From the NCBI GenBank assembly GCA_009768925.2, contig VHIT02000036.1, positions 62,001-126,000 on the forward strand: a stretch of DNA of 64,000 nt. The letters run 5' to 3'. Made by a program: the position numbers and the translations under genes. The notes below the pieces were generated by a model. It did no database searches, was not told the origin of the DNA, and was given only the letters and a program-made list of their open reading frames with translations. This DNA is from Cryptosporidium bovis. Lineage: Eukaryota; Apicomplexa; Conoidasida; Eucoccidiorida; Cryptosporidiidae. Shown here piece by piece: positions 20,595 through 30,776 of this stretch; position 1 is the stretch's first letter; every line of letters begins with the position of its first letter.

Positions 20595-21005
20595 TCAAGA
20601 TGATCTGTTGTTCATAAGTTTATCAATTATGGATTCGGATCCAAATTTTCCACTTATTATTATATTTTCTAGATCTTTATTTATCTTGACTCCAAACAAT
20701 TTTGCTCTTTCTAATCTCTCTTTTCTGGAAATCTCGCTACATGGACCAAAGGCGTAATCTAAATCAAATCGAGTTAGGATATTTGGTTCAATAGTAGCAT
20801 TTTTATCTAATTCAGATGAGATATCATTGATGGTTATATTATTATTTTCTTTTTGTAGCTTATTTTTGTGTTTGTCTGATAAATTTCTTGAAACCTTGGT
20901 ATATGATAATTTAAATCCCTCTAATATTCCCTGATTATCAATATCATCAGTATTCCCAGATTTACCTCGCTGTCTCTTTTTGCTTTTACCAGCACCTACG
21001 TTCAT
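20595..21005 (-). CDS. POLD4: POLD4/p12-like small subunit of DNA polymerase delta
   Basis: The 136-residue protein ends with a block that matches the conserved C-terminus of the p12/Cdm1 subunit of replicative DNA polymerase delta: LTRFDLDYAFGPCSEISRKERLERAKLFG (its first part is at about 78-98; human p12 has the same FDL-x-x-x-[YF]GPC-x-x-I-x-R-x-x-R-x-x-R-A pattern). The N-terminus is basic (KSKKRQRGK), and Q25-G-I-L-E-G-F31 reads as a Q-x-x-L-x-x-F PCNA-interaction motif lacking only the second aromatic. That fits p12, which binds PCNA near its N-terminus. The middle is low-complexity. Budding yeast has no p12, so presence in an apicomplexan is informative. The match is by eye over about 35 residues and should be tested by profile search. 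Confidence 0.7.
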   Translation of the reverse strand: MNVGAGKSKKRQRGKSGNTDDIDNQGILEGFKLSYTKVSRNLSDKHKNKLQKENNNITINDISSELDKNATIEPNILTRFDLDYAFGPCSEISRKERLERAKLFGVKINKDLENIIISGKFGSESIIDKLMNNRSS

Positions 21006-21740
21006 TTTTAAGTAAATAGCGTAGGTTTATATGTAAACACTAGTTTTTTTGATGCATAAGTAAATCTCAATATTTAAAATGCATTTCATTTTGTTTGCAC
21101 ACATACACACAATTATAATATAATTAACTTTTTCATTTGAATAAAAAATCGCCTTATACTCTAACTTAATATTAAATCTCTAAAGGAAAAATAAGATATT
21201 ACTTTTACTTCCATCCTCTCCCTGCTAACAAAAATATAGGTTACTTATAGAAGAAAGAAGATAAAAATAAATTCTCTAAGTACTTTATCATCAATTTATA
21301 TAAATAATAATTGCAATGATAATGATAAGAATAAAACAAAAAAACAGGAAATTAAATAAGTAAGTTGCACCTAATTCTCTCTCATTTCATTTACTACTCG
21401 AAAAAATAGTGTAATTTTTTAGCAAAGTTAATAAAGAAAATCTTATACACTAATAAAATCAAATACTAACAGTAATTAAAAATAGTAGTGGATTATTTAT
21501 ATTCTTCAAGTATGTATGTATAAATTAATACTCTTAAAAAATATATGATATATATTAATAACTCGTAAATATCTATTTTAACAGTAGTATTGAGAACAAA
21601 AATATTGTTTTCATGTTATCTTTTTTTCTTTACTATTATCTTTCATTGCTTTTTTGTCTTCTTTTTGCCGACTTTTATACTAAATAATAAACTTGATAAG
21701 TTTTTTTTATCTAAAAGTTGTATAAAATACGTGATTTATA
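21006..21740. other. Intergenic region, nothing recognised
   Basis: Very A+T-rich spacer upstream of the POLD4-like gene and downstream of the secreted orphan. No coding frame with support, no structured element and no E2F-like or TGCATGCA site seen. Confidence 0.5.
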
Positions 21741-22967
21741 TTAATGTTTCAAAAGAAATTCACTGCAATGCTTTCCAGGAACAAATAAAGGACCAAGAGG
21801 GTCTTGGTAATCATATGGATCATGTTTTGAAGGATATCTTTCATAGTTTCCGGTCATCTTTGGTGGAATAACTAATCCAGGATTACCAGGTGAAGATATT
21901 GTTCCAGTTTTTAAATAAAAAGGAGTTTCATTTTCACCTTCAGTATTTATAATTGATAATACTGCATCATACTGACCTAAATCAGGATATTTTCCTAATT
22001 TCAAAAATGGTTCATTAAAAGCAAATGGTCTAGAAAACATATGCATTAATAATCTATCATCAGCTTTTTCTGGTATATAACTAGCAAAAGTACCAATTTT
22101 TGTTAATTTACCATCTGGATACCCAATTAGATAACCATACCAAAGAGTTTGCCCTTTTTTGGCTAAAAGATTTGCTTTTTGTAATTCATTTGGTACGTGG
22201 GAGGAGACAAAATTTCCTGCAGTAGCACTCTCTTTTGAAAGTTGCTCTTGAACAAGTTCATCACATATATAATTACCTCCCCATCTAAACAAGTTATCCT
22301 CTAACACCTCGAAAACAAGTGCTATTTCTTTTGTATTATTAAACATACTATTATTTACATTATATGTACTCATTGTAATATTCGTATTTACTAAAGAACC
22401 CGATTCTAAAAATCTTATTTTAGCCCATTTTTCTACATCATTTGGCCAATAAAAAGTCCCATTTGGGAATTCAATATCGTATTCTTCTTTTAATGTTCTG
22501 ACATTACTTCTAGGCTGTGTTTTTTGCCTTAATTTGTCCATTATCTTTTTTCTATTTATTCTTTTATGTTTATATTCATTATCATCTATTGTATTATTAC
22601 TGTTTGTAGAAAATTCTTTTATTTCAACACCAAAACCATAAAAAAAATAGTCAAATATAGCATCTGCATTCTCTTTAAATATATTAATTGATTCACCTGT
22701 TGCCTCTTTATAGTTCATATACAAATTTGAAACAACTGAATCTGACCCAAGAATCAATGAATTTATAGATATTGAATTCGAGCTAATTGGATAATATTCA
22801 TACAAGGTAGTATATGATCTTACTTTAGAAATCCATGAGTCTGCTTGCCTGCTAAAAATCCATTCCATTTTGGCCTGGTCGAATATAATTGAATTGACCA
22901 AACTAGCAACTAAAATAAATATTGAACAAATAGACAACTTAAATCCCAAATTCTTACCTTTACTCAT
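21741..22967 (-). CDS. Secreted protein of unknown function, 408 aa
   Basis: I do not recognise the family. The N-terminus has a basic start (MSKGKNLGFK) and a hydrophobic run (LSICSIFILVASLVNSIIF), which reads as a signal peptide or signal anchor. The rest is soluble and rich in Tyr, Asn and aromatic residues, with only two cysteines after the leader (YICDEL and KHCSEFLLKH), which may pair. A Lys/Arg stretch (about 134-150, KHKRINRKKIMDKLRQK) could be a processing site or a linker. The segment FPNGTFYWPNDVEKWAKIRFLESG and the Gly/Pro-rich end (SSPGNPGLVIPPKMTGNYERYP) are the most conserved-looking parts. It should enter the secretory pathway; it has no other membrane helix and no GPI-type tail. 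Function is unknown; host-facing roles are only a guess. Confidence 0.8.
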   Translation of the reverse strand: MSKGKNLGFKLSICSIFILVASLVNSIIFDQAKMEWIFSRQADSWISKVRSYTTLYEYYPISSNSISINSLILGSDSVVSNLYMNYKEATGESINIFKENADAIFDYFFYGFGVEIKEFSTNSNNTIDDNEYKHKRINRKKIMDKLRQKTQPRSNVRTLKEEYDIEFPNGTFYWPNDVEKWAKIRFLESGSLVNTNITMSTYNVNNSMFNNTKEIALVFEVLEDNLFRWGGNYICDELVQEQLSKESATAGNFVSSHVPNELQKANLLAKKGQTLWYGYLIGYPDGKLTKIGTFASYIPEKADDRLLMHMFSRPFAFNEPFLKLGKYPDLGQYDAVLSIINTEGENETPFYLKTGTISSPGNPGLVIPPKMTGNYERYPSKHDPYDYQDPLGPLFVPGKHCSEFLLKH

Positions 22968-23753
22968 TATTATTTATTTATAATAAAAAAAATTTAAGAC
23001 TCTTTTTGATTTGCTTTTATTTTATTAATTGTTGTATTGATTTTTTTGTTTATTTTTTTATAATATTTAATTGCTTCTTTTTAAATAACTTATCTCAAAT
23101 ATAGTATATTTAACTAGTTTCTATGCAGACAGAATTAAAGAGTGAGACTTCAATAAACGTAAATAGTTCCTTTTTGAAGGAATAAAAGAAAATGTTAATT
23201 TAATGTTTATCTCAAGATTTTTTATATTTTTATTCCTTTTTTAAAAGATCCAGTATTTAAAATATATTATAAAACTTTAAAATGTAAATAAAAAGATTAT
23301 GAGGAAAATAACAATCAAATAATAGGATTAAGTTAAATCAACTTCAAAATATGTGCCTAGTATATAACACTTTCCTTAACTTTACATATGTTTTAAATCC
23401 TGATTGTATTCTCTATTTTATATGATTTTCATATTTAAACATGCAATTTCCAATAATAACCCCGGTATCGCGACAAATATGGCGCCACTTTTTTTAGATT
23501 AATTTTATTAAAATTAAAAACTTGAAAAGGGTGAAAAGGAAACATCCAAGCTGTTAAGTATTGTTTGGTTTATTTATTTAGGAAAAGAGGACATATTTTT
23601 CACACCTGATTATTACTTAAAATAATTTTCTCGACTGGTTCAATTTACTTTAGTTCCCAGACATAAGTACTTAGCAAAACTGTCAAATTATTATTCAACT
23701 CTGTAATAATCCTCTTTACTTCCATATTTTTGTCAAAATTTTCCTCACATATT
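22968..23753. other. Divergent promoter region
   Basis: Between the secreted orphan (minus) and the 201-residue protein (plus). ATGGCGCCA, an E2F-like element, lies at 23479-23487, about 270 bases before the plus-strand gene. The rest is A+T-rich spacer. Confidence 0.5.
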
Positions 23754-24359
23754 ATGGCAGAAAATGATCCATATAGTAGAGTAAGGAAATTGAAATATAA
23801 GAACATTATTAAGAAACCAAATAGGGAAATAACAAATGTAACTGATCTAGAGACAAAAAAAACGAGTTCAAATAGCATAAACATAGAAGAAAATAAGTTA
23901 GGTTTAGACGACTCAGTTTCTACTGAAAAACAAACTGAATTTGATAATAACAAATTAATTATTAAAAAGGGGCAAGGTAGAATTATATCTTCAAACACAA
24001 CTGTAAAGGGGTTTCATACAAAGTTTCAACAAGAGTTAAATATAGGCGATATGATTGAAGTTGAACATCCAAATACCTTAATTACTGAGAGAAGAAAAGT
24101 AATTAATATTGCAAGCGATAGAACTCTAATTATAGATAGGGAATTCTCTTCAGATTTTGTTTCTACGACAGAATATTATATAGTTTCAGGAAACAGCGTG
24201 AATGAATATAAAGACAAGAACAATACAATTTCATACAGAGAGAAACAAGGGCTGTTCAAGTACAAGACCGTTGTAAAATCAATAGATCTTAATTTGTCAA
24301 GAGAGGATGTACTTGACATAAGAGCAAAGAAACAAAGAGACAAGTATTGTTGGATTTAA
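23754..24359 (+). CDS. Small protein with a possible SH3-like/tail-fibre-type beta domain
   Basis: I do not recognise the family. The frame is open from 23730 but only by a TTG; the ATG at 23754 (MAENDPYSRVRKLKYKN) gives 201 aa. The N-terminal 80 residues are basic and Asn/Ser-rich. Residues about 86-155 read as one compact beta domain: GRIISSNTTVKGFHTKF, then INIGD-like GDMIEVEHP, then VINIASDRTLIIDREFS. This G-x-x-S-x-x-T-x-V-x-G-x-x-T-x-F..L-x-x-G-D..I-x-x-I-x-S-D-x-x-L pattern is familiar from bacterial and phage tail-type beta modules, so a small barrel is likely. The C-terminus is charged (DVLDIRAKKQRDKYCWI). It is cytosolic by prediction. It converges with RPF2. Confidence 0.7.
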   Translation: MAENDPYSRVRKLKYKNIIKKPNREITNVTDLETKKTSSNSINIEENKLGLDDSVSTEKQTEFDNNKLIIKKGQGRIISSNTTVKGFHTKFQQELNIGDMIEVEHPNTLITERRKVINIASDRTLIIDREFSSDFVSTTEYYIVSGNSVNEYKDKNNTISYREKQGLFKYKTVVKSIDLNLSREDVLDIRAKKQRDKYCWI

Positions 24360-24446
24360 TAAGTTAAAATTACATGGTAATGCTAGTTTTAACTATATTA
24401 TTGATAACTCTAATTAGCTAAAACTCACTATATAACTTTTTTCATT

Positions 24447-25454
24447 TTAATGTTGCCCGTTATTACCCTTGTTTATTCTCGAAAGTACATTTGCATGAGG
24501 AGTATTTAACATTGACAAATCTTGTTTCCCAATATGAATCTTTCCAACTGTTTCACCCATTACATTTGTTTTAATATTTTTTATTTTCTTTACCTTAATT
24601 TCATTTGGAATTGCTAATGCTGATTTCAGCATTGATTTTTCTGGAGTTTTGTGTCTAATTAATTCCATTTTTATTTTAAGTCCTATTTGTGTTATTGATG
24701 CTCTAGGTGAACCATTTTGTATTAATTTTTCATCGGAATAAAAGTAAGTTAAATCACTACTTTCTTTCTTACCAAGATTAATGACATAATTTCTTATGTC
24801 TATTACTATATTTGATTCATTTCTATTTGAAACAATACTATCACTTTTTCTTTTCTCTTCATTTAATTCGTAAGCTGTTATAAGTACTAAATGATCAAAT
24901 CCTTTTAAAGATACTTTAGATCCTCTTAATATTGGACCTGAAAATAAATCTAAAAACACATTTCTCAAACTTTTATAGACCTCATTAGATTCAAAGGGGG
25001 ATCCTTGACATATAACAATTGGCTTTGAACCATAGTTTGGTAAATCAATATTTGTAAATATACCCCTATAGCTTAATACGTTAAACTCGTACATCTCCAT
25101 TATATTACTATCATAATATCTAGTAAATATTAGTCTAAATGGATGCTTTTTTGAACTATTTGCGAAAACACTAATTGCAGCACCATGTTTATAAGCTAAT
25201 CTTTCCATTTTTATTTGGTCTTCCCATGGTGTTACTATTAATTCACCTTTTGAAATACCTGTTACTATTTTTGTATATGTTTTTGGAAATAGTTTAACTA
25301 GATCTTTTAATAGCAGTTGTATATTCTCTTTACATTTAGATCCTTTTATTATCAATCTCCTTTTTGTTTCCTCATTTACGTTGCTTTCTCTTTTTATTAC
25401 CTTATTCTTTTTTGAACCTTTTATTTTACCTGAATTATTAGTATTTCTACTCAT
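24447..25454 (-). CDS. RPF2: RPF2, Brix-domain ribosome assembly factor
   Basis: Rpf2, with Rrs1, loads the 5S RNP (5S rRNA, uL5, uL18) onto pre-60S particles in the nucleolus. The 335-residue protein shows the family start (KRRLIIKGSKCKENIQLLLKDLVKLFPKTYTKI), then the Brix domain with LAYKHGAAISVFANSSKKHPFRLIFTRYYDSNIMEMYEFNV. It continues with the typical GSKPIVICQGSPFE, LRNVFLDLFSGP and GFDHLVLITAYE strands, and ends with the block PRASITQIGLKIKMELIRHKTP. The C-terminal tail is basic. The open frame starts at a TTG at 25463, but the first ATG is at 25454. It belongs with KRI1, NOP14 and fibrillarin in this neighbourhood. Confidence is high. Confidence 0.92.
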   Translation of the reverse strand: MSRNTNNSGKIKGSKKNKVIKRESNVNEETKRRLIIKGSKCKENIQLLLKDLVKLFPKTYTKIVTGISKGELIVTPWEDQIKMERLAYKHGAAISVFANSSKKHPFRLIFTRYYDSNIMEMYEFNVLSYRGIFTNIDLPNYGSKPIVICQGSPFESNEVYKSLRNVFLDLFSGPILRGSKVSLKGFDHLVLITAYELNEEKRKSDSIVSNRNESNIVIDIRNYVINLGKKESSDLTYFYSDEKLIQNGSPRASITQIGLKIKMELIRHKTPEKSMLKSALAIPNEIKVKKIKNIKTNVMGETVGKIHIGKQDLSMLNTPHANVLSRINKGNNGQH

Positions 25455-26032
25455 TACTATCAATTATAATTACTATATGGTTGATTTTGCTTTGAAAAAA
25501 ATAGAAATGAATTTACCCTGGGTACCCCTGAAGCAAATAACCAATATTGCTTTCAAGTATTATATCCTATTTCCAATCAACGAGCAACAGTGTAACTTGC
25601 CAGAATGTATTTGAATAATTACTCTTTGTAGATCCAAAGAAAAAGGGAAACCTTTCTCGCTTCACGTAATCTTATATTTTCGAAACTAATAAACAAAACT
25701 CCATTAATTATGAATTATTTTACTCTATTTACTCGTTAAATTTTCTTTTATCTCTATGGTTCTATTTATTTACTTCTCATATTGTCAAATATAAACTTTT
25801 AGTTATCTGTAATATATAGGCCCGCCTAATCATATTTATGGCATTTAATCGGCCTTGTAAATTTTATATTGAAATATACTTGCACAATTTACTTAATCAA
25901 AACTTTTGTTGACTACTTTTTTCTATTTTTATCATGCTAATTCTAGTTTACCTTCTTTTTATGTACGATTTGTTAGTTTAAGTGTGATACAAATAAATAT
26001 ATTTACTTAAATATATACAATTAACGAATATA
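25455..26032. other. Intergenic region with one E2F-like element
   Basis: Upstream of RPF2 and downstream of the large secreted orphan. CCCGCCTAA at about 25822-25830 is an inverted TTAGGCGGG, close to an E2F site. No gene seen. Confidence 0.45.
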
Positions 26033-28897
26033 TTATTTGTATATTTCCTTTTGAATATATAATATCATTTTAACTTCTTTTATCACATCAAAAAAAGTGG
26101 ATATCTTAAAATGGCGATTTGATTTTAAGGAAAAGTGGTCGAATAAGGTGGTATATATTTCCCATTTTTTTACACATGCTGAAAACCACTCAGAGCTATC
26201 ATTATCAAAAAAAGTATTTAGCATACAGGGATTGAAGGTGAATTCTGTCTTTGGACTCAACTTATTATGATTATAAAACAACATATTATTTGGATCATTT
26301 ATTAAGTCTGACCTTTTCCATGAATTGATTAATATTTGTTGTCTTTCTTTAGTTAACTGAATTAGGTCAAATTTTCGATTCTTTCCATCTAGTAGTGAGT
26401 CTATTCCCTTAAAAGTTGGATTTATAAACTCAACTTCCTCCATTATTATTGATTCTAACATTCCTTTTGATATTATGTCTTTTGGTAAATATGAACCTAA
26501 ATCAAAAAATGAAATAGGAAAGTCCGAATTAATCGGTATTTCAATTAATGTTGAGTTAAATATCTTCTTACTTAAATTTGAAAAATAACTCTTTTCATTT
26601 CCTTCATTGTAATCATATCCATCTTCCTCTGTGTATTTTTCATTTAAACCTAATTCGTCCACAATTTTACTGTCTAATCCAAAGTACACGGGTGGGTAGA
26701 ATTGTGATTGCCATGCCATCCACCATGGTGTTGAATCTATTACATTATCATCCAAATTCAATGTATAATAGTACATATAATTCAAAAATGCGATGTTAAA
26801 CCCGTAATTACCTATATTATTTTGGAATAATGTATTTTCTGAATAAAAGTCTAAATTACCTTTTATATAATCAACTATTTTTATTGGTCTTGATACCTCT
26901 ATAGTTTTATTAATTAAATTACGCTCGTAATAATTGATATCTAATAAATAATCAATACCATCAAAGTATTCTTCAACATCGTTAAAATTAATTGAAAAAT
27001 CATTCTCTGAATTCTGCGTATAATATTCATTTATCGGTTTGAAGTATTCTATTTTTTTATATTTTTCTAATCTAATATTTCCTTTATTATTAATATTGAA
27101 TTTGTGAAACATTAGATTTTGAGAATATATATTAGTTATAAATATTTGATCTTCATAATTTAGTCTTGTATTTACAATAATATACCCATTTTCATTAATA
27201 TCATGACTTTTTTTGCGATTATATATATTATCTACACTATTATTTGTGTTATTAGTATTATAAGATTTAAAGTGAGATATCAGTGAATAAATGTTAAATA
27301 AACCCATTCTGTAGAACATGTCTTTACCAATATATTTATTTTTCATAAATAGTCTTAACAACAACTCATATTCTCTAAAGAGAAGACCGACAAACTCGTC
27401 TTGCTTCCTTTTAATATTTATTATACCCGATCTATTTACATACCATGGTAAGTAATAATTAGCTTTACTCTTGGTTTTTAGTATTAGCAATATATTCTGT
27501 ATAAAAATAGTCACGTGTTCTATATTTAAAATTAATTTACTCTTTTTTACTGGACTTAATCTTGAAATTTCATGATTACTGTCTATATATTCGTTTGAAG
27601 ACAGTACTCTATGTTGTCTGTTTTCATAACTAGAATAATTATTTTTTTTGTTGCCTAATTCCAACTTTAAATCGACATTATTTAAAATTTGTTCTAGACA
27701 AACAATACTCTTTGAATGCTCTGATATTTTTTCATATTTAATTATCAAATCATTGTTCATGTTTTTTTTTATTACAAAACTATTCTTTTCAAGTAAAACA
27801 TTTAATATAATGCTCTCAATAATTATATTAAAATCAAACGGTATGGATAACATTTCTAGATTACTTAAAAAATAATTCTCTATTTGACTTTTTATTTTAT
27901 GATCTATACTAGTTCTTATTTGTTCTATCTCTTTTTTCATCTTATCACTTATTATACTTAATTCAAACGATTTTATTCCCAAATCAACACAATTATGAAA
28001 TATTAATTTATTGCACCAGTTATAACTTTTAATATAACTGATATTTTCACTACTTAGTCTGCTTATACTCTCACTCCACTGTATCTTATTTTGTAATTCC
28101 TTTATTACACACTTTATTTCACATACAGGATAGCCTTTTAATAAATCATTATTTGACTTTTTTATATTTGTACTATCAATTAGCATATTTATTTTATCTA
28201 TTAACACTAATTCTTTAAAAGTTATCATCTCCATTGGCGACTCAATTTTCAACAGGTTTTCAACACCATTATTTATATAAAAACCATTTGAAAACTCTAC
28301 AATTTTGTCCTTAACATTCACTCTTTCTTGTATTAAACCATCACTGGGGTCTTTTAATAATTTACTTACTATTGCTTCAAATTCGTACTTTCTCTGGTTT
28401 TTAATATCAAAAATATTTCTTAAATCAATTTTAAACTTTATTTTTATACTTGTTACTTGAATTTCTTTGCTGTTACGATTTATTTCACCTTTACTATTTA
28501 AATAATTATGGTAATTGCCATCTAATCTTGATGTTAATATTATCTTATCAAGATTATCTCTCAGCTCATAACTGTAACCGTAAATTGATCCAACTTTTTC
28601 CTCCTCCTCCTCCTCTTCATTTTTGCTATCTTTAAGTAGTTTTATTAACTCTAATATTTTTTCACTTCCTCCAAGTTCATTTATTACGTCTTTGCGGTGA
28701 CTATTAACTAGTAAATTTTTAATATATTCATCATTTTCATTATTTTTAAGATGTACCAATAGTTCTTCATCTATATAGATATTATTATAGTACCCATTTA
28801 TATATTCATCCACTAAACTGGTTTCTATTGTTGTATAGGATTTAGTTGTTTTTAATATAACCACAAGCAATAGTAGCAACCCAAGTATTTTCACCAT
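26033..28897 (-). CDS. Large secreted protein of unknown function, 954 aa
   Basis: I do not recognise the family. A clean signal peptide opens it (MVKILGLLLLLVVILKTTKS, with cleavage expected just after). The mature part has no further membrane helix. It is very rich in Asn, Ile, Tyr and Lys, with a poly-Glu run (about 95-102). Cysteines are sparse but clustered: PVCEIKC, YNWCNKL and HNCVDLG at about 256-306, SIVCLEQ near 397, and two at the end (FNPCML, FSACVKKW). A Trp-rich phrase, TPWWMAWQSQFYPPVYFG (about 730), is the most distinctive local sequence. The size and even spread suggest a lineage-specific secreted protein. The gene has no introns that I can see. Function cannot be given. Confidence 0.8.
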   Translation of the reverse strand: MVKILGLLLLLVVILKTTKSYTTIETSLVDEYINGYYNNIYIDEELLVHLKNNENDEYIKNLLVNSHRKDVINELGGSEKILELIKLLKDSKNEEEEEEEKVGSIYGYSYELRDNLDKIILTSRLDGNYHNYLNSKGEINRNSKEIQVTSIKIKFKIDLRNIFDIKNQRKYEFEAIVSKLLKDPSDGLIQERVNVKDKIVEFSNGFYINNGVENLLKIESPMEMITFKELVLIDKINMLIDSTNIKKSNNDLLKGYPVCEIKCVIKELQNKIQWSESISRLSSENISYIKSYNWCNKLIFHNCVDLGIKSFELSIISDKMKKEIEQIRTSIDHKIKSQIENYFLSNLEMLSIPFDFNIIIESIILNVLLEKNSFVIKKNMNNDLIIKYEKISEHSKSIVCLEQILNNVDLKLELGNKKNNYSSYENRQHRVLSSNEYIDSNHEISRLSPVKKSKLILNIEHVTIFIQNILLILKTKSKANYYLPWYVNRSGIINIKRKQDEFVGLLFREYELLLRLFMKNKYIGKDMFYRMGLFNIYSLISHFKSYNTNNTNNSVDNIYNRKKSHDINENGYIIVNTRLNYEDQIFITNIYSQNLMFHKFNINNKGNIRLEKYKKIEYFKPINEYYTQNSENDFSINFNDVEEYFDGIDYLLDINYYERNLINKTIEVSRPIKIVDYIKGNLDFYSENTLFQNNIGNYGFNIAFLNYMYYYTLNLDDNVIDSTPWWMAWQSQFYPPVYFGLDSKIVDELGLNEKYTEEDGYDYNEGNEKSYFSNLSKKIFNSTLIEIPINSDFPISFFDLGSYLPKDIISKGMLESIIMEEVEFINPTFKGIDSLLDGKNRKFDLIQLTKERQQILINSWKRSDLINDPNNMLFYNHNKLSPKTEFTFNPCMLNTFFDNDSSEWFSACVKKWEIYTTLFDHFSLKSNRHFKISTFFDVIKEVKMILYIQKEIYK

Positions 28898-29486
28898 TAC
28901 TCTTTAATTCATCTATTTTTGGTGTACCTCCCTTTAAAATATCACTGAATATTTATACTTTTTTCTCACTTTTTCTAAAGGTAACTATTCATAATATTAT
29001 ATTATTTGTTAAAATATTCACTTTTAATTATTTTTATTTTAAATCAAATTTTGACAATTTGAAGGCTTTTTACAGACACTCACACATGAATTTGCCCGTA
29101 ATGTCTACAATGATTACCTACTATTACAATTCCCATCCCCACAATCTGATTCTTTTAAGCAAACAAATTTAATGAATAAAACTGACTTATTACAATTTAG
29201 TATTTGATAGAAACATTAATTTCGTTCCCTATTTACTCTTAAATTCATATAGCTAATCTGTAAATCATAGATTTGTGGAAAATAAAGAAATGGACTAACG
29301 TCTTTCTCTAATTATACCGTAACTATTTAATTTAAATGCATGCAATATCACATGTGGAAAATAATAATTGATTTACGAAACAAAATAGAAACATAAATGA
29401 CTATTAATTAAACTCATTTGAGTATTTAATAAAATAGAAGAATAATGCCTACAATTAATATATTTAAACATAGTACTTATTAATAA
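28898..29486. other. Intergenic region with a TGCATGCA site
   Basis: It lies between the start of the secreted orphan (minus) and the 3' end of BUD32. A perfect TGCATGCA palindrome is at 29337-29344, about 440 bases upstream of the secreted orphan. No gene seen. Confidence 0.5.
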
Positions 29487-30501
29487 CTAGTCTTTTTTTC
29501 TTCCTCTTGATTTAACTATAAAAACAATGAGTGATATTTGGCATAAAAAACGTGAATTAATACAACGAGTAAAATCAGGGAGTTAACTCACCTTGCTTAT
29601 ATTTATTAATTATTTGTTTACTGTTTATCTGGGTTTCCGAATATTTTTCCAAAATTAAACACATCTTTTAAATATGAATGTATTAATTATTTGTGACTTA
29701 AAGATAACAATAGTTGACTTACAATGTTAATATTTGGATGAGTGACTTCTAAGGATCTTTCTAAAACATAAAGATCAACTGCTTTATCCTCAATAGTAAG
29801 AGAGTCACAGTAGCTAAGACCAAAGTCAATGAAGTTAATTAAGTTTTTATAATATCCATATTCATCTTTTTCTTCGTTTATAATTATATTTGAAGCTGTT
29901 AAATCCCCATGTATTACATAATTATGCAAGTTTGAGATTGCACGGCCTATTTCATATGATATTTCTAGTTACGCATACAAATACATGTATAATTGAGATT
30001 ATTTAACCTAAAAATTCACTATTCTTGCTTTTCAATAACTTACCTCTTAGATTATGGTCAATTTTCTCAGATTCGCAACAAATTTTGTTTAAATAATTAT
30101 TTAGTGTAACGCCATGAATATAATCCATAATAATAATTCCGTTATTAACATCAACAAAGTGAACATTTGGACAGTTTATTCCATTAATAAAACACTTTAC
30201 AAGGTTTCTTGACTCTTTCGTTATTCGGCTATTTCTTAAGTTCCTATCTAAATGTACTTGTCTGTATTTTTTCTCAAACCTGTGCTTGATTATTATTCTC
30301 TTCCCTAATAAATTAGCTTCAAATATTTTCTAAAACAACAAATATGGACAAAATAGTCATATGATGTAATGCTTAATTTGGTTCAATATTCAGACTTACA
30401 GCTTCTGCACCTTGAAACAGCAATTTACATATATCTCTATTTATTTCAATTCCTGTAACTTCTTTCTCGCTATTATAGTATTTCTTTACAAATGCATCCA
30501 T
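29487..30501 (-). CDS. BUD32: BUD32/TP53RK kinase of the KEOPS (EKC) complex, five exons
   Basis: Bud32 is the atypical kinase/ATPase of KEOPS, needed for the t6A37 modification of tRNAs that read ANN codons. Exons on the minus strand are 30501-30400, 30329-30044, 29964-29723, 29664-29592 and 29515-29487. All four introns (70, 79, 58, 76 bases) are GT..AG and keep the frame, giving 243 aa. The product starts MDAFVKKYYN. It carries LFQGAEAKIFEAN (glycine-loop equivalent), IIIKHRFEKKYR (catalytic Lys region), VIHGDLTASNIII (catalytic loop), FIDFGLS (Mg-binding DFG) and DKAVDLYVLER..THPN. It ends in the family's basic tail VKSRGRKKD, read only if the last two small exons are used. Without splicing, only fragments are open, so the gene is easily missed. 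Confidence in the exon chain is high from frame and motif order. Confidence 0.9.
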
Positions 30502-30776
30502 GATAGTTGGGGCTGGAGAAAATATACACAAACAACCATGACATACCGCAGTCGAGTTATTTAAAAATAGACAATATATACGGGAAATAAGTGTAAAAAA
30601 TAACAAATATGAAATTTACAAGTACAATGGAAAAAGGGCCTTCAGCGCCAGTTTATCGTCTAATATTGGGACACTAAATGAACATTTGTATTTCTATAGC
30701 CTTAACTTTTATTGTAAACAAAGAGTAAAACGGGAGTAAATTTACTAACAAAGTTACATGCTATCTTTGATTTCTC

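Noticed and set aside
30502-30606. Longer BUD32 N-terminus from a TTG at 30606
   Set aside because: No ATG in that part; the first Met gives the usual short kinase start.
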